Positions 37,189-44,776 of a DNA stretch of 64,000 nt are shown piece after piece. Source of the stretch: Microlunatus sp. Gsoil 973 (lineage in GTDB: Bacteria; Actinomycetota; Actinomycetes; Propionibacteriales; Propionibacteriaceae); contig NZ_CP046122.1 in the NCBI RefSeq assembly GCF_009707365.1, positions 62,001 to 126,000 on the forward strand. The letters are read 5' to 3'. The position numbers were made by a program, and so were the translations under genes. Position 1 is the first letter of the stretch, and the number at the start of each line of letters is the position of its first letter. The notes beneath the pieces were generated by a model. That model saw only the letters and a program-made list of their open reading frames with translations, was not told the origin of the DNA and did no database searches.

Positions 37189-37270
37189 GAGCAGTCCCGC
37201 TGTGCCACAGCGTCGTAGATCATCCAGCTATTGTTCAGGTCTCGATGGCTGAACCGTGTTGCCGGGACGG

Positions 37271-37576
37271 TCAGCGCTTCTCGCACGCGATCTTGTCGTT
37301 GTCGCGGTCGAGGTCGTATTCGCCGGTGCGCGGGTTGCGGGGCCCATTGTTCGCCTTGTACAGCGCGGCGGACTTCTTGAAGTTGGTCACCCGCTTGCCG
37401 CTGGTGTGGTCCTTGGCGCCGGGCATTCCGACGCCGTGGTGATACACCTTGTTGAGGGCGGCGCACGACTTGAAGTGACGCGCGGCGGCGTCTGCGGACG
37501 GAGTTTGAACAGTTGCGGTCAGCAGGCTGGCTGGGAGAGCAACAGCCGCGATCGCGGCGGCCAGGCGGATTTTCAC
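37271..37576 (-). CDS. secreted excalibur-domain protein
   Basis: A 101-residue protein with a clear signal peptide (RLAAAIAAVALPASLLTATV, cleavage near PSADAA) and one excalibur domain: FKSCAALNKVYHHGVG, then DLDRDNDKIACEKR, where the Asp-x-Asp-x-Asp loop binds calcium and two Cys form a disulfide. It has no catalytic domain. It lies 82 bases upstream of the HNH nuclease gene on the same strand and may act with it at the surface. Confidence 0.85.
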   Translation of the reverse strand: MKIRLAAAIAAVALPASLLTATVQTPSADAAARHFKSCAALNKVYHHGVGMPGAKDHTSGKRVTNFKKSAALYKANNGPRNPRTGEYDLDRDNDKIACEKR

Positions 37577-37810
37577 GCCCCGAGCGTAGATGGTAAAAGC
37601 CCGCTGTGTCGGGTCTTTCGACGATCATTTAGCATCATAGGACTTTCGTCCTCCGGGAATCTTCCGTCTACACATCCCTTCGGATGACTTTGGTCCCGAG
37701 GTTTCTTAGCCCGGTCATGCACATTCCATTTTCAACCTACGCTCCGAATGTCAATTCCCTTTGGCCAGGGCGTGCTGATGGTGTGCTCTTGGCAGAACGG
37801 TGCACCGATC

Positions 37811-38599
37811 ATGTCCAACCAGCCTCCCCAGTACGACCCGAACCGGCCATATGACAACGGGCCGCAATGGCAGTCCCAGGCACCACAGCAACCAGGTCAG
37901 CAGTGGATTCAAGGCCCGCAGCAACCGCCGACTTCACCCCCGCGAAAGCACACGGGGTGCAAGGTTCTCGGAGGGGTCCTCGGCGCGATCGTCCTGGTCG
38001 TGATCATCGCCTCGGTCGCTGCTGGAGGCGGAGGAGGCGCCACGGCCAACGTGCCGGCGGCTACGCAGACCTCGGCGAGTGGGTCCGGCAACCCATCCGG
38101 TGTCGCTTCGTCCCGGCCTTCGACGGAGCCTTCGACTGAGCCTTCGACTGAGCCTTCGACTGAGCCTTCGTCGGGCCCGGCCAAGCCAGCGCCGAAGCCT
38201 GCTCCGTCCTCACGCGCTGCCGCGCCCCAGCCGAAAGCGACCCGAGCCCCCAAGCCGAAGAGGACCCAGGCTCCGCAGCCGCACTACACCACCGCAGAGG
38301 AACAAGCGATCGAGTCCGCAGAGAGCTACTTGGAAATGGGTGGGATGTCCAAGAAGGGTCTCATCGACCAGCTGTCAAGCCCGTACGGTGAGGGCTTCGA
38401 CAGGGCTGACGCCAAATTCGCGGTCAACCACATCACGGTGAATTGGAACCACCAGGCCGCGCTCTCCGCCGAGAGTTATCTCGAAATGGGCGGCATGTCC
38501 GAGTCGGCCTTGATCGATCAGTTGCACAGCCCCTATGGCGAACAGTTCACCCTGAAACAGGCCAGGTACGGCGCTCACTACGCCTACACGCATCACTGA
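37811..38599 (+). CDS. membrane-anchored protein with two Ltp repeats
   Basis: The protein starts MSNQPPQYDPNRPYDNGPQ (Pro/Gln-rich cytoplasmic part), then one membrane helix (VLGGVLGAIVLVVIIASVAA), a Ser/Thr/Pro/Lys-rich stalk with four TEPS repeats, and two copies of the Ltp repeat (ESYLEMGGMSKKGLIDQL and ESYLEMGGMSESALIDQL). Ltp repeats occur in surface lipoproteins of Gram-positives. One phage member blocks superinfecting DNA injection, but most have unknown roles. No lipobox is seen. The 235-base gap in front holds no gene and is AT-richer than its surroundings. Confidence 0.8.
   Translation: MSNQPPQYDPNRPYDNGPQWQSQAPQQPGQQWIQGPQQPPTSPPRKHTGCKVLGGVLGAIVLVVIIASVAAGGGGGATANVPAATQTSASGSGNPSGVASSRPSTEPSTEPSTEPSTEPSSGPAKPAPKPAPSSRAAAPQPKATRAPKPKRTQAPQPHYTTAEEQAIESAESYLEMGGMSKKGLIDQLSSPYGEGFDRADAKFAVNHITVNWNHQAALSAESYLEMGGMSESALIDQLHSPYGEQFTLKQARYGAHYAYTHH
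38117..38164 (+). repeat. four 12-bp tandem repeats inside the Ltp-repeat gene
   Basis: The unit CCTTCGACTGAG is repeated four times, the first copy with one change (CGG for CTG), and encodes the Ser-Thr-Glu-Pro stalk repeats. Near-identical copies indicate recent slippage expansion. Copy number could vary between strains. Confidence 0.9.
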
Positions 38600-38659
38600 T
38601 AGGTCCGCTCCCGCGCGGCTGCGACCCCGTAGGGTGGAAGCGTCGAACATGGAGGAGCC

Positions 38660-39088
38660 ATGCCCACTGGTCGCTTCGAACTGCACTCCCGACTGGCGCC
38701 GGACGCAGCGCTCGCCGTGCTCACCGACTTCGGTCCGGATCGACCGTCGATCTGGCCCGGCATCTCCGAGGGTCACTATGAAGTCCATGATCGCGGCGAA
38801 GACTGGGCGGAAATCACCGAAGGCAACGATCAAACGTGGGAGCGGGTCCGCTACTCCTGGGACGGCGCCGCCGGCACCGCAACCGTGAAGACGTTGGACT
38901 CCAACATTTGGGCCGACGGGTCGGGCTGGAGCTACCGATTCGATCCGGATGGCACTGGGTCCCGGGTTTCGATCACCGTCACACGGGTCGGAAAGACTGC
39001 AGTGGGCAAGATCATCGCCGCTCTGTTACCTCTTCTCGCACGCGTCGCACTCAAGAAGTCCTTCGCCGGTCCGCTCCAATCCGAGTAG
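38660..39088 (+). CDS. SRPBCC family protein
   Basis: A 142-residue protein with the polyketide-cyclase/START-like pattern: GRFELHSRLAPDAALAVLTD at the N-terminus, alternating strands, and a long C-terminal helix (GKIIAALLPLLARVALKKSF). Such domains bind hydrophobic ligands in a deep pocket. No ligand can be predicted. ATG 38660 follows GGAGG by 5 bases. Confidence 0.75.
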   Translation: MPTGRFELHSRLAPDAALAVLTDFGPDRPSIWPGISEGHYEVHDRGEDWAEITEGNDQTWERVRYSWDGAAGTATVKTLDSNIWADGSGWSYRFDPDGTGSRVSITVTRVGKTAVGKIIAALLPLLARVALKKSFAGPLQSE

Positions 39089-39117
39089 CTCCTGAGTCGG
39101 TGGTGCTGGTAGTCGGA

Positions 39118-40899
39118 TCAGCAGGTGGTCTTCGCGGGTTCTCCCTCGAAGCGGTTGGTGGTCCAGGCAAGCAGCTCAGGGATTGCCGGGGAATCTGGTT
39201 CCACGACCGAGAGGTGACCGCGCCCGACGTAGGTGCGGTAGTCGAGGTGGTAGCCGGCCTCACAGCGAGCCTTGACATATCTCGCCTGCGCGGCAGGAGT
39301 GATGAGTCCGTCTACGGCGCCCTGCATGATCAGCAGTGGCGCGCGGATCGGACCGGACGGGACGTTCTCCTTCAGTCGTTGGCCGAAGGCGCCACGGTCA
39401 GGGTCGCCAGTCCAGATGGACTTGTCCAGCGCTATCGCGGAGAGCGCTGAGACCAGGACGCTCTTCTCGGCCAGACACCGGTCGGCCATCTCGTCGGAAA
39501 GGATGCGCGCACCAGGGCGCACGACGTCGGAAGTGCGTACGTCGGGGTAGATGGCGGTGTACGCAGCGATGACGAAGCTGCCGAAGACGGCGCCGCCCGT
39601 GAAGTCTCCGAGGTTGTCGATCAGACCGGGCAGGTCGCTGGCCGGCGCCAGGGCGGCCACCCCGTCGATCTTGACGTCGGGCGCATAGGCCGGAGCGAGA
39701 ATGCCGGTCCACAGGGCGGCATGGCCGCCCTGGGAGTGTCCCCAGACGACCGTGTCCTGGGCGAGGGAAACGTTCTTGAGTTGCCGTGCGGCCCGGACCG
39801 CGTCGATCACGGACCGGCCCTCGCCCTGCCCGATGAGATAGGGGTGTGGTCCCTTCGTGCCAAGGCCGACGTAGTCCGTGGCGACCAAGGTCCAGCCCTG
39901 GGCGATCACCTCCTTCTCGATCATCATCGCTCCAGCGGCGAGCCCGTTCGGCAACACTGATGGTGCGCAGCCTGGTGCGAAACCTGTGGTGCCGTGAGCC
40001 CACGCGATGATCTTGCTGGGCGGCTCGCCGGATCCAGAGCCGCCGGCGATCAGCGCGCTGGCGGGTGCAATGACCAGACCGCTTGCCACCGCCGGCCGGC
40101 CCTCATCCCGCGTCGTCGTGTAAAGGATGCGCCACGCCCGGGCACCGGCCGGGATCTCGTCACTGGTGTACGGCTCGCTGCGCACCAGCTGCCCGGGCAC
40201 GGTCGGCACCGACGTCGGGGGATCGTAGAAGGCGTCCGGGGACGGAGTGCTGCGATGGAGCGCGATGCTGACGACGACGAGGATCAGCGCCAAGGCGGCA
40301 CCCAGCACCGTCCCAGTCACACGCAACCAACCGCCTCGTGGTGGCTTGGCCGCCGGTCGCGGCCGCCACAACGAAACATCATCGCCCTTGACGAAGGCGG
40401 CCAGCTGCCGCACCCCGGCGATGATCATGCGTGCGCCGAACACGACCGCGACGACGAGCACAGTGACGTCCGGCCACGTCAGGGCGAGCAGCCCGAACAC
40501 GATCGACGCCCCACCGCCGACCACGGCGTTGAACCGGGCCGTGCCGCCCACCCTGCGAGCGATGGCGAGGTCGGCCAGACCGCCGAGCAGCAGGACAACG
40601 GCCACCGCGAGGGCGACGACGCGAATGGTCGCGCCCGGCCAGACCAGCACAAAGACTGCGGCCAGCAGGTACGCGATGCCCTGCACGTACCGCCAGACGC
40701 CTGGGTTCGGTTCGCGGCGCAGTAACTCGCTGACACCCGCCACGATGAAAGCGACGACGAGCAGCAGGATCAGCACGGCCAGCGATGCGAACGGCCTGAA
40801 GATCAAAACGGCGCCCAGCAGAACGAGCAGGCCGCCCATGATCGGACGCAACCGCCGAGCACCAACCCGACGCGATACCGCCGGCCCAGCGAGCTGCAT
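39118..40899 (-). CDS. DUF308 membrane domain-secretory lipase fusion
   Basis: The 593-residue protein joins two families. Residues about 1-160 are an HdeD/DUF308-like membrane domain with six helices (GGLLVLLGAVLIFRPFASL onward). After a seventh helix near residue 200, the remainder is a secretory-lipase alpha/beta hydrolase (PF03583-like) with IIAWAHGTTGFAPGC, the nucleophile elbow VVWGHSQGGHAALW, and a C-terminal LLIMQGAVDGLITP Asp region. The hydrolase should face outside and stay tethered. Its substrate is unknown. Confidence 0.82.
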   Translation of the reverse strand: MQLAGPAVSRRVGARRLRPIMGGLLVLLGAVLIFRPFASLAVLILLLVVAFIVAGVSELLRREPNPGVWRYVQGIAYLLAAVFVLVWPGATIRVVALAVAVVLLLGGLADLAIARRVGGTARFNAVVGGGASIVFGLLALTWPDVTVLVVAVVFGARMIIAGVRQLAAFVKGDDVSLWRPRPAAKPPRGGWLRVTGTVLGAALALILVVVSIALHRSTPSPDAFYDPPTSVPTVPGQLVRSEPYTSDEIPAGARAWRILYTTTRDEGRPAVASGLVIAPASALIAGGSGSGEPPSKIIAWAHGTTGFAPGCAPSVLPNGLAAGAMMIEKEVIAQGWTLVATDYVGLGTKGPHPYLIGQGEGRSVIDAVRAARQLKNVSLAQDTVVWGHSQGGHAALWTGILAPAYAPDVKIDGVAALAPASDLPGLIDNLGDFTGGAVFGSFVIAAYTAIYPDVRTSDVVRPGARILSDEMADRCLAEKSVLVSALSAIALDKSIWTGDPDRGAFGQRLKENVPSGPIRAPLLIMQGAVDGLITPAAQARYVKARCEAGYHLDYRTYVGRGHLSVVEPDSPAIPELLAWTTNRFEGEPAKTTC

Positions 40900-40986
40900 G
40901 AATGCAACGCTAGCGGGTCCGGTGCGACCGACATGGAGTCACGGTCAACGCGTCGACACGCGGACGATTGGGGGTCTTGCCCGCGG

Positions 40987-42771
40987 CTACTTGCCGGTGC
41001 CCGTGACGATGATGGTCACCGGGGGCAGGTCGGTCTTGTTCGCATAGACCGTGTACGCGTTGTTGGCGGCGGAGGTAAGGGCCTCGGTAGCCGGCGCCTC
41101 CCGTACGTGGATGTTGATCACCAGTCGGTCGGGACTCTCCAGGTAGACCCGTCGGTAGGTGTTCGGGGCAATCGGTGTTGGGTCACGCGCCGGCTTGTTG
41201 AGGCCGGGGTTGTGCAGCCGGTCCCAGTACTTGTCGAGTTTGTTGGTGACGGCGGCGGTGACGTTGGCAGCGGTGGCGTCCTTGGCTTCGAGGATCGTGT
41301 GCAACTGACTCCAGGTGCCGCCCGAGACGTGCGTCTCGACCACGGTGATCGCTTGTCCCTTGTATTTCTCCTGGACGGTGACCTGCACCTGTTTGCCGCC
41401 TTCGTACCAGTCGACGGCGCGCATCTTGGGCGGAGCGAGGGTCGCGCCGGGCGCGGTCTTGGCCATCACCCCCGCTTCTTCGAGTTCGCCGAGGCTGCTG
41501 GCATAGGGGCGTTTGGTCCCCGAGGAGGCCAGGGCGCGGAGTTCGGCTTGTTCGGCTGCGGTGAGCGCCTTGCGCTCGGCGGCTTTGGCGAGGGCGTTGC
41601 GCAGTCCCATGCCGCCGCGGGCGAGGAACGGCAGGAGGATGAGCCATTCACTGCCTTCGGGCATCGGAGGTCCGGCGACCCAGCCGACAGCGGCCTGATA
41701 GAGGAGGTCCTGGGTGTCGGTGTCGAGCTCGGTGATCGCCTGGTAGAGCCGGGGCGCGACCGAGGGTCGGAGGTTCTGGGGTCGGAGGAGCCCTGTGCGC
41801 GGGTCGTTGTAGAAGACGTCCGGACCGTAGACGGTGACCACGCCCTGGCTTCCGGGCGGAGCGTTGACACTGGTCGAGGACGGCAGGGTGAGGTCACCGC
41901 TCTTCTGAAGTTGATCAATGGTCCGCTGCAATTGCGGGCTGATGCGCGGCGGAGTTCCGCGAAGCTCAGCCATCGGGATGGCGGGCTCACCGCCGTCCTC
42001 GAAGGTCAAGTGCAGTTCGCGGCGGAAGACGTCGTAGGAGGCGCTGACGAAGTTGTCGATGTACGCGAGGTCGGCCCTGACATCGGCGTAGGTGGTGCCC
42101 GGCGGGAGCGCGGCGAGGTCCCGCAGCACATCGGTCAACGGTTGCCGTCCACCGGCGACGATGCCGAGCTGCTGTCGTTGGGTCACATCGAGTTTGCCCA
42201 CCCGGGCTTGAACATCCTCTCTGGTCATCGGGGCAAGCGCATCGGCGGCCGTGGGCCAGTCGGCGGACTGGACGGCGCGCTCGTACTTCTCGTACAGGTC
42301 GCCGATCCGCCGCACCTCGGGTCCGCCCTGGTCGAGGCCGTCCAGGATCAACTGTTGGTGCGGCCAGCCCGCCAGGAAGATCTTCGTCGCAGCCCGGGTG
42401 TTGGCTGCCTGGCCGAGGGAGAGCATTGCGGTCTGAGCCTTGATGTCGTCCTCGTTGAAGCCGTTCAGTCGCAGCGCTACCTGCTGCCAGGCGCCCTGGG
42501 CAACGGCTGAACGCAAAGCCTGCAACAGTTCGTCCCGGCTCGCGTCGCGCTGGACACTCGGCGCCGCCGGAGCCGAGCCGGTGAGCATTCGGGCGACCGC
42601 CGTGTTCCCGATCGTCCGCTGCAACGACATCACGGTGGAAACCGATCGCTTGGCCGGCGTACGCGCACGATCGGCCGCAGTGGCGCCGCGGTCTGGTTGC
42701 GGATGCTCGACGAACCCCTGGGTTGGCAAACCGGTACCTCCGTCGAACCGTGTGACGCCTCTGGAGATCAT
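40987..42771 (-). CDS. 594-aa protein with LQRTIGN-type N-terminal motif, possible exported cargo or toxin
   Basis: Residues 50-63 (LQRTIGNTAVARML) match the LQRxxGNxAVxxL element found near the N-terminus of many actinobacterial proteins that carry a DUF4157/eCIS core. This protein lacks the HExxH of DUF4157. The middle (70-330) is helical with no known domain. The C-terminal 160 residues form a separate alpha/beta module (QVTVQEKYKGQAITVVETHV, YRRVYLESPDRLVINIHV). There is no signal peptide. I infer a cargo-type protein with a C-terminal effector domain. No immunity gene is obvious and no contractile-sheath genes are in the window. Confidence 0.6.
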   Translation of the reverse strand: MISRGVTRFDGGTGLPTQGFVEHPQPDRGATAADRARTPAKRSVSTVMSLQRTIGNTAVARMLTGSAPAAPSVQRDASRDELLQALRSAVAQGAWQQVALRLNGFNEDDIKAQTAMLSLGQAANTRAATKIFLAGWPHQQLILDGLDQGGPEVRRIGDLYEKYERAVQSADWPTAADALAPMTREDVQARVGKLDVTQRQQLGIVAGGRQPLTDVLRDLAALPPGTTYADVRADLAYIDNFVSASYDVFRRELHLTFEDGGEPAIPMAELRGTPPRISPQLQRTIDQLQKSGDLTLPSSTSVNAPPGSQGVVTVYGPDVFYNDPRTGLLRPQNLRPSVAPRLYQAITELDTDTQDLLYQAAVGWVAGPPMPEGSEWLILLPFLARGGMGLRNALAKAAERKALTAAEQAELRALASSGTKRPYASSLGELEEAGVMAKTAPGATLAPPKMRAVDWYEGGKQVQVTVQEKYKGQAITVVETHVSGGTWSQLHTILEAKDATAANVTAAVTNKLDKYWDRLHNPGLNKPARDPTPIAPNTYRRVYLESPDRLVINIHVREAPATEALTSAANNAYTVYANKTDLPPVTIIVTGTGK

Positions 42772-42914
42772 TCTTCGGCCACTGCGGTCCGGGTTACGGC
42801 CACCGGCCGGGTAGCCACAGAGGCACCATCACTTGCCCGTTCGAGCGGTCGGGCCCGCTCACTCCACGGACGGACACGACTTCGGCCGGCGCAACGGCAC
42901 CGGGCCTCCGACGT

Positions 42915-43588
42915 TCAGCCTTCTATACCCGTACTGTCGTGGGGCGCGCCGACCGGCTTCGACTCGGGGGACCCGCGTTGGCGCAGGTAGATGGCGAAGA
43001 CAGCCATCGAGGCAACGGCGAGGAATTCGGACTGCCAGTTCTGCAGCGTCCGGTTCCAGAAGTCCGACGATGCGACATATCCCAGCCAGCTGACCGGGTC
43101 CTGGTACTGCGACAGCTGCTGGGCGTTGTACGACGCGCGCCCGGCGATGGACTGCGCCAGCCAGGACAGGAAGAAGATGGTGCCCATGATCAGGACCAGC
43201 GACCGGGAGTAGATGCCCAGTCGCCAGCCGCCTGCACGTGCCCAGGCAGGAGACCGCTCGGTGGCGTACGCCCCGACCTTCTGGTCCTCGTCCGACTCAG
43301 GGCGGCTCTATCGAGCTCCTTCGATTCGCTCGACCCACGCTGGAGCAGCCAGACTGTGGCATAGATGTAGAGCAGGAACTGTAGGAACTCCGACTGCCAG
43401 TTCTCGGCAACGTCGACGGCGAAGTCCGAACTGAGTAGATAGCCGCCGAGGCTTTCCTGCTGCAGACCGGCGGCGAGTTGCTGCTGGTTGAACTCCGCCA
43501 GTCCGGTGAGGGCCTGCCCCGCCAACGCCAAGATCAGGATCGTGCCGAAGAACAGGCTAAGGCTGTTCTCTACGACGAACCGCTTCAT
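42915..43588 (-). CDS. DUF6766 family membrane protein, frameshifted
   Basis: Two open pieces together make one DUF6766 protein of about 224 residues. The first has MKRFVVENSLSLFFGTILIL and ENWQSEFLQFLLYIYATVWL. The second carries ESDEDQKVGAYATERSPAW in the shifted frame, then MGTIFFLSWLAQSIAGRASY and NWQSEFLAVASMAVFAIYL. The halves are internal repeats of each other (helix, NQQQL/NAQQL, NWQSEFL, helix). The frame breaks near 43298-43304 and one extra base would join them. Function unknown. Confidence 0.82.
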
Positions 43589-43634
43589 CGGGTTTCCTCC
43601 GACCGTTGCCCGAGAGCCGGGCCGGTAGTGGCGT

Positions 43635-43718
43635 TCATCGCTGCAGCAGCCCGATGATGATCATGTACGCCAGGCCCGCAGCGATGAAGACGACGGTGAT
43701 GGTGAAGACGATGCGCAT
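43635..43718 (-). CDS. 27-aa single-helix membrane peptide
   Basis: The peptide MRIVFTITVVFIAAGLAYMI plus a short tail ending LLQR is one hydrophobic helix with a basic end. Its ATG follows the stop of the lipoprotein gene by a single base (TGAGATG), so translation is probably coupled. Too short for automatic gene callers. The gene structure and the clean membrane helix support it, but its function is unknown. Confidence 0.5.
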   Translation of the reverse strand: MRIVFTITVVFIAAGLAYMIIIGLLQR

Positions 43719-43719
43719 C

Positions 43720-44160
43720 TCAACCTCGCACCGCGCAGGAGTAGGGCCGGTCCGGCCGTGGTGTGCAGCCGGCGCCGGTGATCCGCCATCCGGAGGAGAA
43801 TTCGGCCAAGAACAACGCTCCGTCGGGGAGCCGTACTTGGGCGTTGTCGCCCCAGACCTCGACGGCAGTCGGGGCGCCCGTCGATAAGCGGAGCGCTCCC
43901 AGTGCCTGAGCACATGACCGGGCGCTCGCCGACTCCAATGAGCTACGCGCCTCATCCGACAGCAACGAGCAGGCCGTCGCGCTCTGATGTTGGCGTACAG
44001 CGGTCTGGAACCTCTCGGCCGTCGACCGGACGTCAGGCCTGGACGCCGACGCACAACCCACCATCATCAGCAGCGCGGGAAGGCCCACCGCGATCATCCC
44101 GCAGCCACGTAGTGCGGCCCTGCCCATTTGTATGCTCAACCGGCTCCGCCTCGCTTCCAC
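43720..44160 (-). CDS. putative lipoprotein
   Basis: The 146-residue product has a basic N-terminus, a hydrophobic stretch (GMIAVGLPALLMMVGC) ending in a lipobox Cys, and a 100-residue outer domain with four more Cys (ATACSLLSD, ARSCAQALG, GAGCTPRPD, YSCAVRG). An ATG at 44127 gives a more usual signal length and may be the true start. No family is recognised. A 27-aa membrane peptide is encoded directly behind. Confidence 0.68.
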   Translation of the reverse strand: MEARRSRLSIQMGRAALRGCGMIAVGLPALLMMVGCASASRPDVRSTAERFQTAVRQHQSATACSLLSDEARSSLESASARSCAQALGALRLSTGAPTAVEVWGDNAQVRLPDGALFLAEFSSGWRITGAGCTPRPDRPYSCAVRG

Positions 44161-44269
44161 GGTTCAATTACCACCGTTCTGCATTTCGAACCGCGGCACG
44201 GTAAATGAGAACGACGGATCTGGACGGCGATAGTCCACGGTGCCAACCCAGCTCGACCCAATCAGGGCT

Positions 44270-44740
44270 CCAGCCGCGGTGTGCAGTTCGGGTCGGTGTA
44301 TGGGGACCAGCGGCTGGGCCGCAGACTTCCACCTACCGGCACGTCAGTCCCATGAAGCAGCTGTCGTAGTAGCTTTCTGCGGCAGGAGTCGAGCGCGCGT
44401 CCGCACTTGCGACGATGATCGACGAGGCCGAGTTGGACGCAATCTCGGTCGTCTCCCCAGAAGACCTCCACCATCCGATCGTGATGGCCGCGCTGCGGGC
44501 CGGTTTGCACGCGCTTTGTGAGAAGCCGATGGCGTTCAGCGCAGTCGAATCGGCGGAGATGTTGTCCACCGCCGGAGCATCGGCGTGAAACACATGGTGC
44601 AGTTCACCAATCGTGGTTTGCCGCACTACCGGTAGGTGGAGTCTGCTTGACGACGCCTATGTCGGTCAGCCGTACTACGTCTGCTTCTACTGGCCCACCG
44701 GTTGGGGCCGTCGAAGCGCGCGGCTCACGTTTGTAAGGAT
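44270..44740 (+). pseudogene. decayed Gfo/Idh/MocA-type oxidoreductase
   Basis: Pieces of one NAD-dependent sugar oxidoreductase appear in order but in different frames: GTSGWAADFHLPA (Rossmann start), EAAVVVAFCGRSR, then ERASALATMIDEAELDAISV and LHALCEKPMAFSAVES (the family EKP motif), a stop at 44586, then VKHMVQFTNRGLPHYR, and finally LLDDAYVGQPYYVCFYWPTG. At least three frameshifts and a stop are needed, and the C-terminal 200 residues are missing. The 44161-44776 stretch therefore holds no intact gene. Confidence 0.82.
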
Positions 44741-44776
44741 CGAGTCGCGAGGCGACTCCTTTGGCTCTGAAATTCG

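Noticed and set aside
37639-37652. small hairpin AGGAC-TTTC-GTCCT
   Set aside because: Only five pairs, no T-run and no gene start at a suitable distance, so no function can be claimed.
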